64,000 bases of DNA, taken from contig NZ_CAKKMS010000001.1 of the NCBI RefSeq assembly GCF_918698245.1, positions 992,001 through 1,056,000 on the forward strand, read 5' to 3'. Positions within the stretch are counted from its first letter, which is position 1. The number at the start of each line of letters is the position of its first letter. The position numbers were made by a program, and so were the translations under genes. A model generated the notes under the pieces. It worked only from the letters and a program-made list of their open reading frames with translations. It was not told where the DNA came from and did not search any database. Source of the stretch: Pedobacter sp. Bi126 (GTDB taxonomy: Bacteria; Bacteroidota; Bacteroidia; Sphingobacteriales; Sphingobacteriaceae). This document shows, in pieces, positions 46,588-57,154 of this stretch.

Positions 46588-47790
46588 ATGATAAAGAAAT
46601 TACCAGTAACCGTATTGAGCGGTTTCTTGGGCAGTGGTAAAACGACACTGCTCAATGCTATATTAAGGAATAAGCAAGATTTAAAAGTGGCCGTTATTGT
46701 GAACGATATGAGCGAGGTAAATATCGATGCCGCTATGGTTAAAGATCAGCATACCTTATCTAAAACCGATGAAAAACTGGTAGAGATGAGCAACGGCTGC
46801 ATCTGCTGTACCCTGCGGGAAGACCTGATGACCGAGGTGGAAAAACTGGCAAAAGAAAACCGATTTGATTATCTTTTGATCGAAAGCACGGGAATATCTG
46901 AACCCATTCCTGTTGCACAAACATTTTCTTTTATTGATGAGGCTTCGGGTATTAACCTGAGTAGATATAGCCGGTTAGATACAATGGTAACTGTTGTAGA
47001 TGCTTATAATTTTTACAGGGATTTTGGTTCGGCAGATAAACTTGCTGACCGCAACATGGTTGATAATGCGGCTGATAAACGCACTATCGTAAACCTACTT
47101 ACCGACCAGATCGAATTTGCGAATGTAATTTTATTGAACAAGACCGATCTGGTAAGTGATACCGATATTAAGGTCCTCAGGGCGCTGATTGCTAAACTGA
47201 ACCCAAGCGCCAAGATTTATCAGACGCTTTTTGGAGAAATAGATCCGGCTTTAATTTTAAACACAAAACTGTTCGATTTTGAATCTGCATCTGAAGGAGC
47301 AGGATGGAAAAAAGAGCTTGAAGAAATCCATCAGCCCGAAACCGAAGAATATGGAATAAGTTCTACCGTATTCCGTTCTAAAAGACCTTTTCACCCTGAA
47401 AGATTATGGCATTACATCAATAAGGAATTTCCGCAGAATATTATCCGATCAAAAGGCATATTCTATCTTGCTGCCATGCCAGAGCAAGCCATTAATTTTT
47501 CGCAGGCAGGCGGTTCCTTACGCATCGACCCGGCAGGGGTTTGGTGGGCAAGCATGCAGCAGCATGAACGTGAACAATACGTGGACTACCTGGAAAACAG
47601 AACTGAAATTGATGCAGATTGGGATAATGATTTTGGAGACCGTAAAAATGAACTTGTTTTTATTGGACAGGAAATGAACAACGATGAATTAAAAAAATCA
47701 CTCGAATATTGTCTGTTAACTGATACAGAAGTAAAAAATTATAAAACAAAAAACACCTTTAAGAACCCTTTTGAACATATTTTACCTTAA
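46588..47790 (+). CDS. COG0523 GTPase (ZigA/YciC-type metal chaperone)
   Basis: A 400-aa G3E-family GTPase. Walker A LSGFLGSGKTTLLN (residues 11-24), the family CxCC metal motif NGCICCTLRED near 71-74, Walker B LLIESTGISEP near 100, NKTD base-recognition motif near 185, and the C-terminal CobW_C domain (SSTVFRSKRPFHPERLW). Zur-controlled members supply zinc under limitation; this one is divergent from the MerC/ABC operon. The start at 46588 is used; a TTG 21 bases upstream is inside the promoter. Confidence 0.92.
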   Translation: MIKKLPVTVLSGFLGSGKTTLLNAILRNKQDLKVAVIVNDMSEVNIDAAMVKDQHTLSKTDEKLVEMSNGCICCTLREDLMTEVEKLAKENRFDYLLIESTGISEPIPVAQTFSFIDEASGINLSRYSRLDTMVTVVDAYNFYRDFGSADKLADRNMVDNAADKRTIVNLLTDQIEFANVILLNKTDLVSDTDIKVLRALIAKLNPSAKIYQTLFGEIDPALILNTKLFDFESASEGAGWKKELEEIHQPETEEYGISSTVFRSKRPFHPERLWHYINKEFPQNIIRSKGIFYLAAMPEQAINFSQAGGSLRIDPAGVWWASMQQHEREQYVDYLENRTEIDADWDNDFGDRKNELVFIGQEMNNDELKKSLEYCLLTDTEVKNYKTKNTFKNPFEHILP

Positions 47791-47895
47791 AATGAAATAA
47801 TAGTCGATGAAATGAACAAAATGGTAGTTTTTCGATGATATTCTTAGGTTTTATTTTGCGTAAATTTGATTTGCCCAACCAAACTTACGCTTATT

Positions 47896-48072
47896 ATGGA
47901 GCCTACAGAAGAATTAACTTTAGTTAAAACCCGCTTATCTTGTCCGAAGTGTAAAAATTTCGAAACCTACAGGGTACCCAGGGGTTTTCTCTTTAAAACG
48001 CTTATGCCATGGATTTCAGTTAAGAGGTACAAATGTTATAAGTGTTTTAATAAGTTTTACGTATTTAATTAG
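47896..48072 (+). CDS. Small zinc-ribbon protein
   Basis: A 58-aa protein with two Cys pairs, LSCPKCKNF and YKCYKCFNK, 31-33 residues apart, like a zinc ribbon. A TTG lies 30 bases upstream in frame, but TAAATTTG at 47861-47868 is a -7 element, so translation should start at the ATG. No domain beyond the ribbon. Terminator follows at 48097. Confidence 0.7.
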   Translation: MEPTEELTLVKTRLSCPKCKNFETYRVPRGFLFKTLMPWISVKRYKCYKCFNKFYVFN

Positions 48073-48096
48073 CATCTATAAGTTAGCATCTCATTT

Positions 48097-48118
48097 AAGC
48101 CACGGAAGTGGCTTTTTT
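48097..48118 (+). terminator. Rho-independent terminator after the zinc-ribbon gene
   Basis: AAGCCAC pairs with GTGGCTT around a GGAA loop, followed by T6. Confidence 0.85.
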
Positions 48119-48156
48119 CGTTTCAGGATGAAATGTTCTGCTAAAAGCAGATCGCA

Positions 48157-48243
48157 TTATTTAAGCGCGGTATGCTGCAGTTTTTTAAACACATATTCTT
48201 TATAACTTGCCCCAATGGGCGAGGGATAATCTTTAATAACTTC
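48157..48243 (-). pseudogene. Possible gene remnant
   Basis: On the minus strand a 28-codon open stretch reads EVIKDYPSPIGASYKEYV then FKKLQHTALK and a stop; it is preceded directly by a stop and has no start codon. The composition looks protein-like, so it may be the C-terminus left from a deleted gene. Chance cannot be excluded. Confidence 0.25.
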
Positions 48244-48330
48244 TTAAATGTTATTTTTGGTATTAAATTTCTTTAATGAATATTATATATACTTTATCAT
48301 AATTGATAGAATTTTAAAACCAGGGCTAAA

Positions 48331-48837
48331 ATGGACATTAGTGAGAGAAAGGATTTTTACAGTGATTTCTTCGGAAACCCTGAAATTTCCGAAAGAGAAA
48401 AGTATAAATACTATACCTCAAACGATCCGGATATTTTAGCGGAAAAAGAGAAAATAAGAAAAATTGTTACAAAAAAAGGGCTGTCGTCAGTAATGAACGA
48501 TACAAAATGGTTGAAACTTCAAAATGCAATAAAACAATTGCCTTTCCCACCTCCATATATAGACAAACTCATTATTGATGACAAGACTTATGAAGAAGTT
48601 AAAATAAGTAAGGCTCCACATTGGTTAGGAAATTGGGACCCGTTTTACAATGAGGGCATGCATTTGTTTTTTACCATTGAGTACATAAAAGTACGACCAT
48701 GTTATGCGGAGCACAGCGGAACTTTAGTTGGCCCTAAAATATTTGACGAAACCGAAGAATTTAAACTCCTTTTAACAGCGTTGAATATACCTTATGAAGA
48801 AGATGAGGGAATTTTCACAATATTCGGATACAGATAA
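48331..48837 (+). CDS. DUF6678-like protein
   Basis: A 168-aa soluble protein with MNDTKWLKLQNAIKQLPFPP, then GNWDPFYN and FFTIEYIKVRPCYAEHSGTL, which resemble the DUF6678 family. Some related proteins are immunity proteins next to toxin genes; no toxin gene is seen here. It is flanked by possible gene remains and a hairpin. The name is moderately certain, the function unknown. Confidence 0.6.
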   Translation: MDISERKDFYSDFFGNPEISEREKYKYYTSNDPDILAEKEKIRKIVTKKGLSSVMNDTKWLKLQNAIKQLPFPPPYIDKLIIDDKTYEEVKISKAPHWLGNWDPFYNEGMHLFFTIEYIKVRPCYAEHSGTLVGPKIFDETEEFKLLLTALNIPYEEDEGIFTIFGYR

Positions 48838-48931
48838 ATACCTTCATAATCCGATTTTCGTGACTCATGAGCGATATGGATTAACGGAGGCTGATGCGGA
48901 AGATCAACCTCCCGTTCAATTTTAAATTCGA

Positions 48932-48970
48932 GCCCAATGAATAGATCTTTTACTGTCAGTTTCATTGGGC
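48932..48970 (-). terminator. Possible terminator hairpin after tyrS
   Basis: GCCCAATGAA pairs with TTCATTGGGC across a 19-base loop, 10 bases after the tyrS stop on the minus strand. No strong T-run follows, so this could be a terminator or a 3' stabilising stem. Confidence 0.45.
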
Positions 48971-48979
48971 CTGAAAATT

Positions 48980-50266
48980 TTATTCAGCGATTAAAAGGAA
49001 GTAGTTTTTCTTTCCTTTCTGTACCACAATAAATTTGTCGTTGATCAGATGCGCGGTATTGAAAACCTGCATAGGGTCAGCTACTCTTTCTTTATTTACG
49101 GAAACACCTCCACCTTGTATCAATTTCTTAGCTTCACCTTTAGATGGAAAAACATCTGTTTTTTCTGCCAACAAAGTAGCTGCATCAATCCCAGTGCTTA
49201 ATTCTGATTTTGAGATATTAAACTGCTGAATACCTTCGAACATTTCCAAAACTTGTTTTTCCGATAAACTTTTCAGAAATTCAAGTGATCCGTTTACGAA
49301 CAAAAATTCTGAAGTTTTAATAGCAGTTTCTAACGCTTCTACCGAATGGGTTTTTATAGTGATATCTTCAGCTAAAGCTTTTTGAAGGATACGACGATTT
49401 GGTGCCACGTCATGTTCTTTTTCTAAAGCTTCTATTTCTTCTTTACTTTTCAAGGTAAAAATACGGATCCATTTTTTTACATCATCATCTGATGCTCTTA
49501 ACCAGAACTGGTAGAATTTATATGGAGAAGTTTTCTCTGGATCCAGCCAAACGGCACCGCTTTCGGTTTTACCAAATTTGGTCCCATCTGCCTTTTTAAT
49601 CAACTGTGTAGTAATGGCATAAGCTGTACCAGCATCTTTTCTTCTGATCAGCTCCGTACCGGTAACAATATTGCCCCATTGATCAGATCCCCCCATCTGT
49701 ACCAAGCAGTTTTCATTTTTCCACAAATGATAAAAATCGTAACCCTGAATCAACTGGTAACAGAACTCGGTAAAAGATAGGCCAGAATCACCTTCCAAAC
49801 GTCTTTTAACACTATCCTTTGCCATCATGTAGTTCACGGTAATGTGTTTACCTACATCCCTGATAAAGGTAAAAAGATTCATATCCTTAAACCAATCGGC
49901 ATTGTTAACCATTACAGCACCATTTCCACCTTCTTCAAATTTTAAGAATTTAGATAATTGCTTTTTCATCCCTTTCAGGTTATGTTCAATCATTTCAGGT
50001 GTCTGAAGATTACGTTCATCAGATTTTCCCGATGGATCGCCTACCATACCTGTAGCACCACCGACTAAAGCAAACGGCTTGTGACCAGCATTTTGAAAAT
50101 GAATCAGTGTCATGATCTGCGTTAAGTGTCCAACGTGCAACGAATCTGCAGTCGGGTCGAAACCGATATAACCAGAAGTCATACCCTCGTTTAACTTTTC
50201 CTCAGTATTCGGCATAATATCATGCAGCATGCCACGCCATGTTAACTCTTCAACAAAATTTGTCAT
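48980..50266 (-). CDS. tyrS: Tyrosyl-tRNA synthetase
   Basis: A 428-aa class I synthetase that charges tRNA-Tyr. HIGH-type motif DSLHVGHLTQIMTL near residues 38-51; tyrosine-binding ALVGGATGMVGDPSGKSDER; YQLIQGYDFYHL; KMSKS-type loop KKADGTKFGKTESGA near 230; C-terminal S4-like RNA-binding domain (FPSKGEAKKLIQGGGVSVN). All are intact and length is standard. It stands alone. Confidence 0.96.
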   Translation of the reverse strand: MTNFVEELTWRGMLHDIMPNTEEKLNEGMTSGYIGFDPTADSLHVGHLTQIMTLIHFQNAGHKPFALVGGATGMVGDPSGKSDERNLQTPEMIEHNLKGMKKQLSKFLKFEEGGNGAVMVNNADWFKDMNLFTFIRDVGKHITVNYMMAKDSVKRRLEGDSGLSFTEFCYQLIQGYDFYHLWKNENCLVQMGGSDQWGNIVTGTELIRRKDAGTAYAITTQLIKKADGTKFGKTESGAVWLDPEKTSPYKFYQFWLRASDDDVKKWIRIFTLKSKEEIEALEKEHDVAPNRRILQKALAEDITIKTHSVEALETAIKTSEFLFVNGSLEFLKSLSEKQVLEMFEGIQQFNISKSELSTGIDAATLLAEKTDVFPSKGEAKKLIQGGGVSVNKERVADPMQVFNTAHLINDKFIVVQKGKKNYFLLIAE

Positions 50267-50437
50267 TGTACAAACACTTTAATAATGTGCGTGCAAAGAT
50301 AAAATTTTAGCTTAGTTTAAAGCAAATTAGTTGGTTTTGTAAATGAGTTATCGCAATTGCGCTTTGCAGCCCCGTAACCTTACCAATATTTTACCGTTGA
50401 CTCTTTACAACCATACAAGAAAACATTACCTTGCAAA

Positions 50438-51112
50438 ATGAACTTTTTATCCCATTATTATTTCGACCGGACAAATAATGACGCCAATGTGGTAATGGGA
50501 ACAGTTTTGCCAGATCTGATTAAAAATGCTGCAAAAGAGGCAAATTTATACCCACAGAAGAATGAATTCCTGTTTAAAGGAAATCCTGATGAAGAAAACC
50601 TGCTTTTTGGCTGGAAAAGACATTTAGCGGTCGACCTGCTTTTTCATTCCTCTAATTTTTTTCTCGAGAAAACCACCGAGCTTAAGCAGCTCATTAAGCC
50701 CATTGTAGAAAATACTGCGGTCCGCCCATCATTCCTCGCACACATTGGCTTAGAACTTTTATTGGATCATTTATTGGTAACACATAATCTGGTTCAGGTG
50801 AATCATTTTTATGATAAACTCGAAGCGGTAAAAAAAGAATCATTAAGCGATTTTCTGGAGCACTGTAACCTGAAAGATCCAGAAGTATTTTTCAACTTTC
50901 TGGAGAAGTTCATCAGCAGTAAATACCTGTTGAGTTACCAAAAACTCGAAAATATCAGTTATGCCCTTAACAGGATCTGTATGCGTTTGTGGCCAGAAAC
51001 GTTAAATGAAAAGCAGTTGCAGCAGCTGACTTTTGAACTCGGGATTTTTAAAACCGTTCTAGAAAAAGATTACATGGATATTTTTGAGGAGATTGAGGGA
51101 AAACTGGTTTGA
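50438..51112 (+). CDS. Acyl-carrier-protein phosphodiesterase-like protein
   Basis: A 224-aa protein with the AcpH-type beginning MNFLSHYYFDR and NVVMGTVLPDLIKNA, followed by KRHLAVDLLFHSSNFF and GLELLLDHLLV. AcpH removes the phosphopantetheine group from ACP and belongs to the HD-like hydrolase group. Asp/His positions here are consistent, but similarity is moderate, so the activity is likely rather than certain. Confidence 0.75.
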   Translation: MNFLSHYYFDRTNNDANVVMGTVLPDLIKNAAKEANLYPQKNEFLFKGNPDEENLLFGWKRHLAVDLLFHSSNFFLEKTTELKQLIKPIVENTAVRPSFLAHIGLELLLDHLLVTHNLVQVNHFYDKLEAVKKESLSDFLEHCNLKDPEVFFNFLEKFISSKYLLSYQKLENISYALNRICMRLWPETLNEKQLQQLTFELGIFKTVLEKDYMDIFEEIEGKLV

Positions 51113-51148
51113 TTATTTTGATATATTTGGGCAAAGCCAAATAACTAA

Positions 51149-52648
51149 ATGAAAATTAAACTAATTCTCTCCCTATTAATCATCGTTTTGCAGTTCAACA
51201 CTTTCGCTCAACAGCAGATTAATGTTATCAAAAAACCCACCTGGAATATCCGAGCCTCTTATGATAGCAGGTACGGTACAAAAGTAGATTTATCCGGTAA
51301 CGCCATCGCTATGATTGTTGATGTCCCGAAGGCCGATTTCGCCGTGGTTACAATTGATGATAAGCTAAGCCAAAAGTGGCTCACCGAACTTTCTGGTTTC
51401 CCAATGGCGATCGGAAAATTCAAAAACAACATTATGGTTGTTGCCTCCACAGACCGTAGCTACTTTAAAAGTTTTACCAATCAATTTATCGCTTATCTGT
51501 TGGAAGAAAAAACAGGCAAAATACTTTCACAAAAGATAATTTATGACGGCAGTAAAGATTTTATTGAGGCACCGGAATTCTTTTTCTCTAATGACGGCTC
51601 CTATTTCAAAATGGCTAGCAGGTTAACAGGGGTAAAACGTAAAGTACATGTTGGCTTACCAGTGGTCGGTTTTTTAACTGCTCTTAAAATGGATAAGGAT
51701 TTTAATGAATCGCAAAGCTATACTGTAATCGATTTTAATGACAAGTTGGAGCAGATCCAGAAAATGGAGCCCGAAATGCCAGATGGCGACAGTTGGAAGG
51801 CATCCTGTGGAGATGATGGCAGTTTTATCATCAGTACGGTAGATGCTCCGAAGGGAAAATGTAATGTGGCCATTTATTTAAGCAGCAACCCCAGCCCACT
51901 TAAAACCGTAAGCATTCCTGTTGATGCTTTTAATCAGGATGAGGTATCGTCAATAACTTTTGCAAGCAGTAAAAAACCATTGATCAATTATATTGGTATA
52001 TTCTATAAAAATATAAACAAAGAGCGTTCTACCTTGATTGCAAGAATTGATTTTAATAACGGAACGTTCACTTTCACCAAAGAAGTGTTTGACAAGGCTC
52101 ATGTTAAAGAACTGCAAAAATCTTTTGTACCAGCCAATAAGAAATTCGATGACCTGGATTTCTCCGATGCCAAATACGTGAACATCAGGCACATTTCAGA
52201 ATACAACAATACACTCCTTGTTGCTATTTCTCCAAAACGCAGTGTCTCCGGCAGCCATGGCTCATTTACATCCGAAGGATCAGTCCTGATGAATGGATAT
52301 GATGCCCAGATGAAACCGCTTTACCACCAATTTCTACCTCGCGCTTATGCAAGCAGCAGTATGGGAGAAGGTTCAGAGGTATCATTTAATCAGGCAGAAA
52401 ATACGCTTCGCATCCTGGCCAACCAATCAGATGGAGGTTCAGTTGCTACCATGTATGCTGAAATGGATCTCGGATCGGGCACAATAAACAAAATCAATAT
52501 GATTCCGAAAGATGACATCAAAAATTCTTATTATGCCAATACAGAATCGATCAGTTGGTTAAATAATAGCTTTGTTATTCCATTCGTTGAGCGTATGGGC
52601 ATTTTTAGCAAGAAAGTAGATTTACAGCTTTTACAACTAAAATATTAA
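51149..52648 (+). CDS. Secreted protein of unknown function, 499 aa
   Basis: Signal peptide (LILSLLIIVLQFNTFAQ) then a long beta-rich sequence resembling repeated strand-turn blades (for example VAIYLSSNPSPLKTVSIPVD and NKFDD). It could be a beta-propeller, but no known motif was recognised. TATATTTG at 51122-51129 is a good -7 element. It lies between the AcpH-like gene and ligA. Confidence 0.7.
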   Translation: MKIKLILSLLIIVLQFNTFAQQQINVIKKPTWNIRASYDSRYGTKVDLSGNAIAMIVDVPKADFAVVTIDDKLSQKWLTELSGFPMAIGKFKNNIMVVASTDRSYFKSFTNQFIAYLLEEKTGKILSQKIIYDGSKDFIEAPEFFFSNDGSYFKMASRLTGVKRKVHVGLPVVGFLTALKMDKDFNESQSYTVIDFNDKLEQIQKMEPEMPDGDSWKASCGDDGSFIISTVDAPKGKCNVAIYLSSNPSPLKTVSIPVDAFNQDEVSSITFASSKKPLINYIGIFYKNINKERSTLIARIDFNNGTFTFTKEVFDKAHVKELQKSFVPANKKFDDLDFSDAKYVNIRHISEYNNTLLVAISPKRSVSGSHGSFTSEGSVLMNGYDAQMKPLYHQFLPRAYASSSMGEGSEVSFNQAENTLRILANQSDGGSVATMYAEMDLGSGTINKINMIPKDDIKNSYYANTESISWLNNSFVIPFVERMGIFSKKVDLQLLQLKY

Positions 52649-54694
<2,046 letters not shown>

Positions 54695-54697
54695 TTG

Positions 54698-55197
54698 ACC
54701 ACAAAGACACAAAGAACACAAAGTTAATTGATTAAAAGCATCCCTATTGCTTTAAGAAACATTTAAAAAATTAAGGGATGACTGAAAATGAAATTGCTAA
54801 ATTAATTGTTAATGCTGTGTATCAGGTTCATGTTGAACTAGGGCCAGGATTGTTAGAGTCGGCGTATGAAGCTTGTCTAGTTTATGAATTGGTTAATGCT
54901 GGATTGCAGGTTTCCAATCAAATATATCTTCCTGTTTATTACAAGGACGTGAAGTTGAATTGTAATTACAGAATAGATATTTTGGTTGAAAGAAAAGTTA
55001 TTATTGAAGTGAAAGCTGTGAGCATCCTTAAAGAAGTCCATCTCGCACAAACAATAACCTATTTAAAACTTTCCAATTGTAAGTTAGGATTACTTATTAA
55101 TTTTAATGAGGCAAAAATAAAAGATGGAATAAAAAGAGTTATAAATGGCTATTTATAACCTAAATAAAAACCTTGGTGCCCTTTGTGGCTTCGTGGT
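54698..55197. mobile_element. GxxExxY gene unit with inverted-repeat ends
   Basis: Left end ACCACAAAGACACAAAGAAC at 54698 continues CACAAAG to 54723. Right end at 55171-55197 is its imperfect inverted copy, matching 21 of 26 positions (rc: ACCACGAAGCCACAAAGGGC then ACCAAGG). The GxxExxY gene sits between. Total about 500 bp, between the ligA stop and the dapA promoter. Its right end is repeated downstream. A non-autonomous mobile or homing-type unit is an inference; no transposase is present. Confidence 0.55.
54778..55158 (+). CDS. GxxExxY protein (putative PD-(D/E)XK nuclease)
   Basis: A 126-aa protein of the GxxExxY family: Gly24-x-x-Glu27-x-x-Tyr30 in LGPGLLESAYEACLVYEL, then Asp67 in NYRIDILVERK and Glu77-x-Lys79 in IIEVKAV. 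These last are the PD-(D/E)XK nuclease pattern, so DNA cleavage is plausible but not shown. The gene sits inside inverted repeats, and its last codons are reproduced in the downstream tandem copies. Confidence 0.85.
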   Translation: MTENEIAKLIVNAVYQVHVELGPGLLESAYEACLVYELVNAGLQVSNQIYLPVYYKDVKLNCNYRIDILVERKVIIEVKAVSILKEVHLAQTITYLKLSNCKLGLLINFNEAKIKDGIKRVINGYL

Positions 55198-55553
55198 AAA
55201 AACAAAAAACTCACTCATCATTGAGGCAAAAATAAAAGATAGAATAAAAGAGTTATAAATGCAATTTATAACCTAAATAAAAACCTTGGTGCCCTTTGTG
55301 GCTTCGTGGTAAAAACAAAAAATTCACTCATCATTGAGGCAAAAATAAAAGATAGAATAAAAGAGTTATAAATGCAATTTATAACCTAAAATAAAAGCCT
55401 TGATGCCCTTTGTGGCTCCGTGGTAAAAACAAAAAACTTACTCATTATTGAGGCAAAAATAAAAGATGGAATAAAAGAGTTATAGATGGCTATTTATAAC
55501 CTAAAAAATAAAAACCTTAGTGTCCTTTGCGGCTCCGTGGTAAAAACAAAAAA
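55109..55553. repeat. Tandem repeats of about 114 bp at the GxxExxY 3' end
   Basis: Units begin at 55109, 55223, 55336 and 55450 with GAGGCAAAAATAAAAGAT. Each contains the last dozen codons of the GxxExxY gene, its stop, and the right inverted-repeat end, whose copies lie at 55171, 55284, 55398 and 55515. Unit 4 is slightly shortened, and its end lies 12 bases before the dapA ATG. Unit sequences differ by a few bases, so it is old enough to have drifted. It explains the 407-base gap. Confidence 0.9.
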
Positions 55554-55565
55554 GTAAATTATATA

Positions 55566-56453
55566 ATGAACAAATTTCAGGGTACTGGTGTAGCATTGGT
55601 TACACCTTTCAACACAGATGGATCAGTTGATTATAACGGCTTAAAAAACCTGATTAATCATTTGGTAGACGGAGGGATAGATTACCTCGTTTCTTTAGGT
55701 ACAACCGGCGAAACCGCTACAATGACCAAGGACGAGAAGAAGAAGGTGTGGGCCTATACTGCTGAAATTAATAACAATAGATTACCTTTAGTTGCCGGCA
55801 TAGGTGGCAATAACACTTTGGCCGTTGCTGAAGATATTAAATCTTTCGATACTAACGGATACAGCGCCATTTTATCGGTTAGTCCTTATTACAACAAACC
55901 TACGCAGGAAGGAATTTATCAGCACTATAAATACTTAGCAGAAATTTCTCCTTTAGATCTGATTTTATACAACGTACCTGGCCGTACCGGAAGCAACATG
56001 AGCCCGGAAACTACCTGCAGACTGGCGCATGATTTTAAAAACGTCATCGCGACCAAAGAAGCTTCAGGAAGTTTTGATCAGTTTAACCAGATTATGAGAG
56101 ATAAACCTGCAGATTTTCTTTTAATTTCTGGTGATGACCCGGTTACCTTGCCAATGATCGCTTTAGGTGCTGCAGGGATTATTTCGGTAATCGGGAATGC
56201 TTTACCTAAGCAATTTTCTGATATGGTGAAACTTTGTTTAGCTGGCGATTATAAAGCGGCCTTGCCTGCTCATTTAAGCTTAATAGAATTTACCCGTTTG
56301 GCTTTTGCTGAGGGAAATCCGGCAGGAATAAAAGCGGCATTAAAACATTTAGGTGTTTGTGGCGATACAGTAAGGTTGCCATTGGTTAAAGCTTCTGCGG
56401 CGTTAGAAAAATCGATTATTGCAGAGATAGAAAAACTAAGCGAGGTGGCTTAA
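55566..56453 (+). CDS. dapA: 4-hydroxy-tetrahydrodipicolinate synthase
   Basis: A 295-aa enzyme of lysine and diaminopimelate synthesis joining pyruvate and aspartate semialdehyde. GTGVALVTPFN at the start, SLGTTGETATM near 44-54, YNVPGRTGSNM near 135 and the catalytic Schiff-base Lys in NVIATKEASGSFDQ. Full length. A TTG-less upstream extension to 55527 lies in the tandem repeat, so the ATG at 55566 is used. The repeats end 12 bases before it and may have replaced or altered the native promoter. Confidence 0.96.
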   Translation: MNKFQGTGVALVTPFNTDGSVDYNGLKNLINHLVDGGIDYLVSLGTTGETATMTKDEKKKVWAYTAEINNNRLPLVAGIGGNNTLAVAEDIKSFDTNGYSAILSVSPYYNKPTQEGIYQHYKYLAEISPLDLILYNVPGRTGSNMSPETTCRLAHDFKNVIATKEASGSFDQFNQIMRDKPADFLLISGDDPVTLPMIALGAAGIISVIGNALPKQFSDMVKLCLAGDYKAALPAHLSLIEFTRLAFAEGNPAGIKAALKHLGVCGDTVRLPLVKASAALEKSIIAEIEKLSEVA

Positions 56454-56476
56454 ACACTTCCCAATTAATATTTTAG

Positions 56477-56525
56477 AACAGATTGTTTGATTTTGCTGAA
56501 AAGTAAATGAAGACAATCTGTTTAT
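56477..56525 (+). terminator. Terminator-like hairpin after dapA
   Basis: AACAGATTGT pairs with ACAATCTGTT across a 26-base loop, followed by a short T-run. It lies 23 bases after the dapA stop. Confidence 0.55.
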
Positions 56526-56674
56526 TTGTGTGTAAATAAAAAATTACGTAAATAAATCAGCTGACAATCAATACCTTAAAACAAAGTTCAAAAACTATAA
56601 CGCTCCAAAAGTTTTAGGAATATTAAAGGCATCATTATTGAGTTGGCTTCGATACACACAAATAAACACACACA

Positions 56675-56995
56675 ATGAAAAATGTATTATGTATTGCCAT
56701 GTTGGCCGTAATGGTCAGCGGCTGCGCCCTACGCGCTAAGCCGAGCAGTGAATCATCCAATATCCATGTTGGATTGAACGAAAATGATTTTAAAGATTCT
56801 CATCGCCGGGCCACTTTAGTTTACCTGGCTAATGATTCAACAATCTACGAAGTTTATAAAGGTTCGGGAGAAAGATCGACGTTTTCTGATTTCTATTATT
56901 TTGCACAAAAAAAACTATACAAATTTGAGCAAAAAACGCATTACTTCAATAACACAACCGTGAAAATAGAAGAATCAAAAGCTAATCAGAAATAA
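56675..56995 (+). CDS. Small lipoprotein, unknown function
   Basis: A 106-aa protein with a lipobox signal (CIAMLAVMVSGC) and a polar mature part without recognised domains (YLANDSTIYEVYKGSGERS and FYYFAQKKLYKFEQK). It is followed by a very short lipoprotein-like gene. Function unknown. Confidence 0.65.
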   Translation: MKNVLCIAMLAVMVSGCALRAKPSSESSNIHVGLNENDFKDSHRRATLVYLANDSTIYEVYKGSGERSTFSDFYYFAQKKLYKFEQKTHYFNNTTVKIEESKANQK

Positions 56996-57006
56996 GGGAG
57001 ATAAAC

Positions 57007-57093
57007 ATGAAAAATATAATTTTAATTGTTTTAGCATTAACCATGCTGAGCTGTAGGGCCTTTGTTGGCTTCGAACCTACTTTTACGACATAA
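57007..57093 (+). CDS. Very short lipoprotein-like peptide
   Basis: Twenty-eight residues: MKNIILIVLALTMLSC then RAFVGFEPTFTT and stop. The lipobox LSC is good, leaving 13 mature residues. It could be a truncated copy of the preceding lipoprotein or a genuine small entericidin-like peptide. It starts 11 bases after that gene's stop. The following terminator covers both. Confidence 0.4.
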   Translation: MKNIILIVLALTMLSCRAFVGFEPTFTT

Positions 57094-57117
57094 GTCATTC
57101 AGATACTAAAAACAACA

Positions 57118-57150
57118 AAAGGTCTTTGAAATTATTTTCAAAGACCTTTG
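57118..57150. terminator. Bidirectional terminator
   Basis: AAAGGTCTTTGAAA pairs with TTTCAAAGACCTTT; flanking A and T runs allow termination for the lipoprotein genes (plus) and for the GNAT gene (minus). Confidence 0.85.
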
Positions 57151-57154
57151 TTTA

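Noticed and set aside
54698..55553. CRISPR-like repeats
   Set aside because: Units are ~114 bp, contiguous and include coding relics; there are no spacers.
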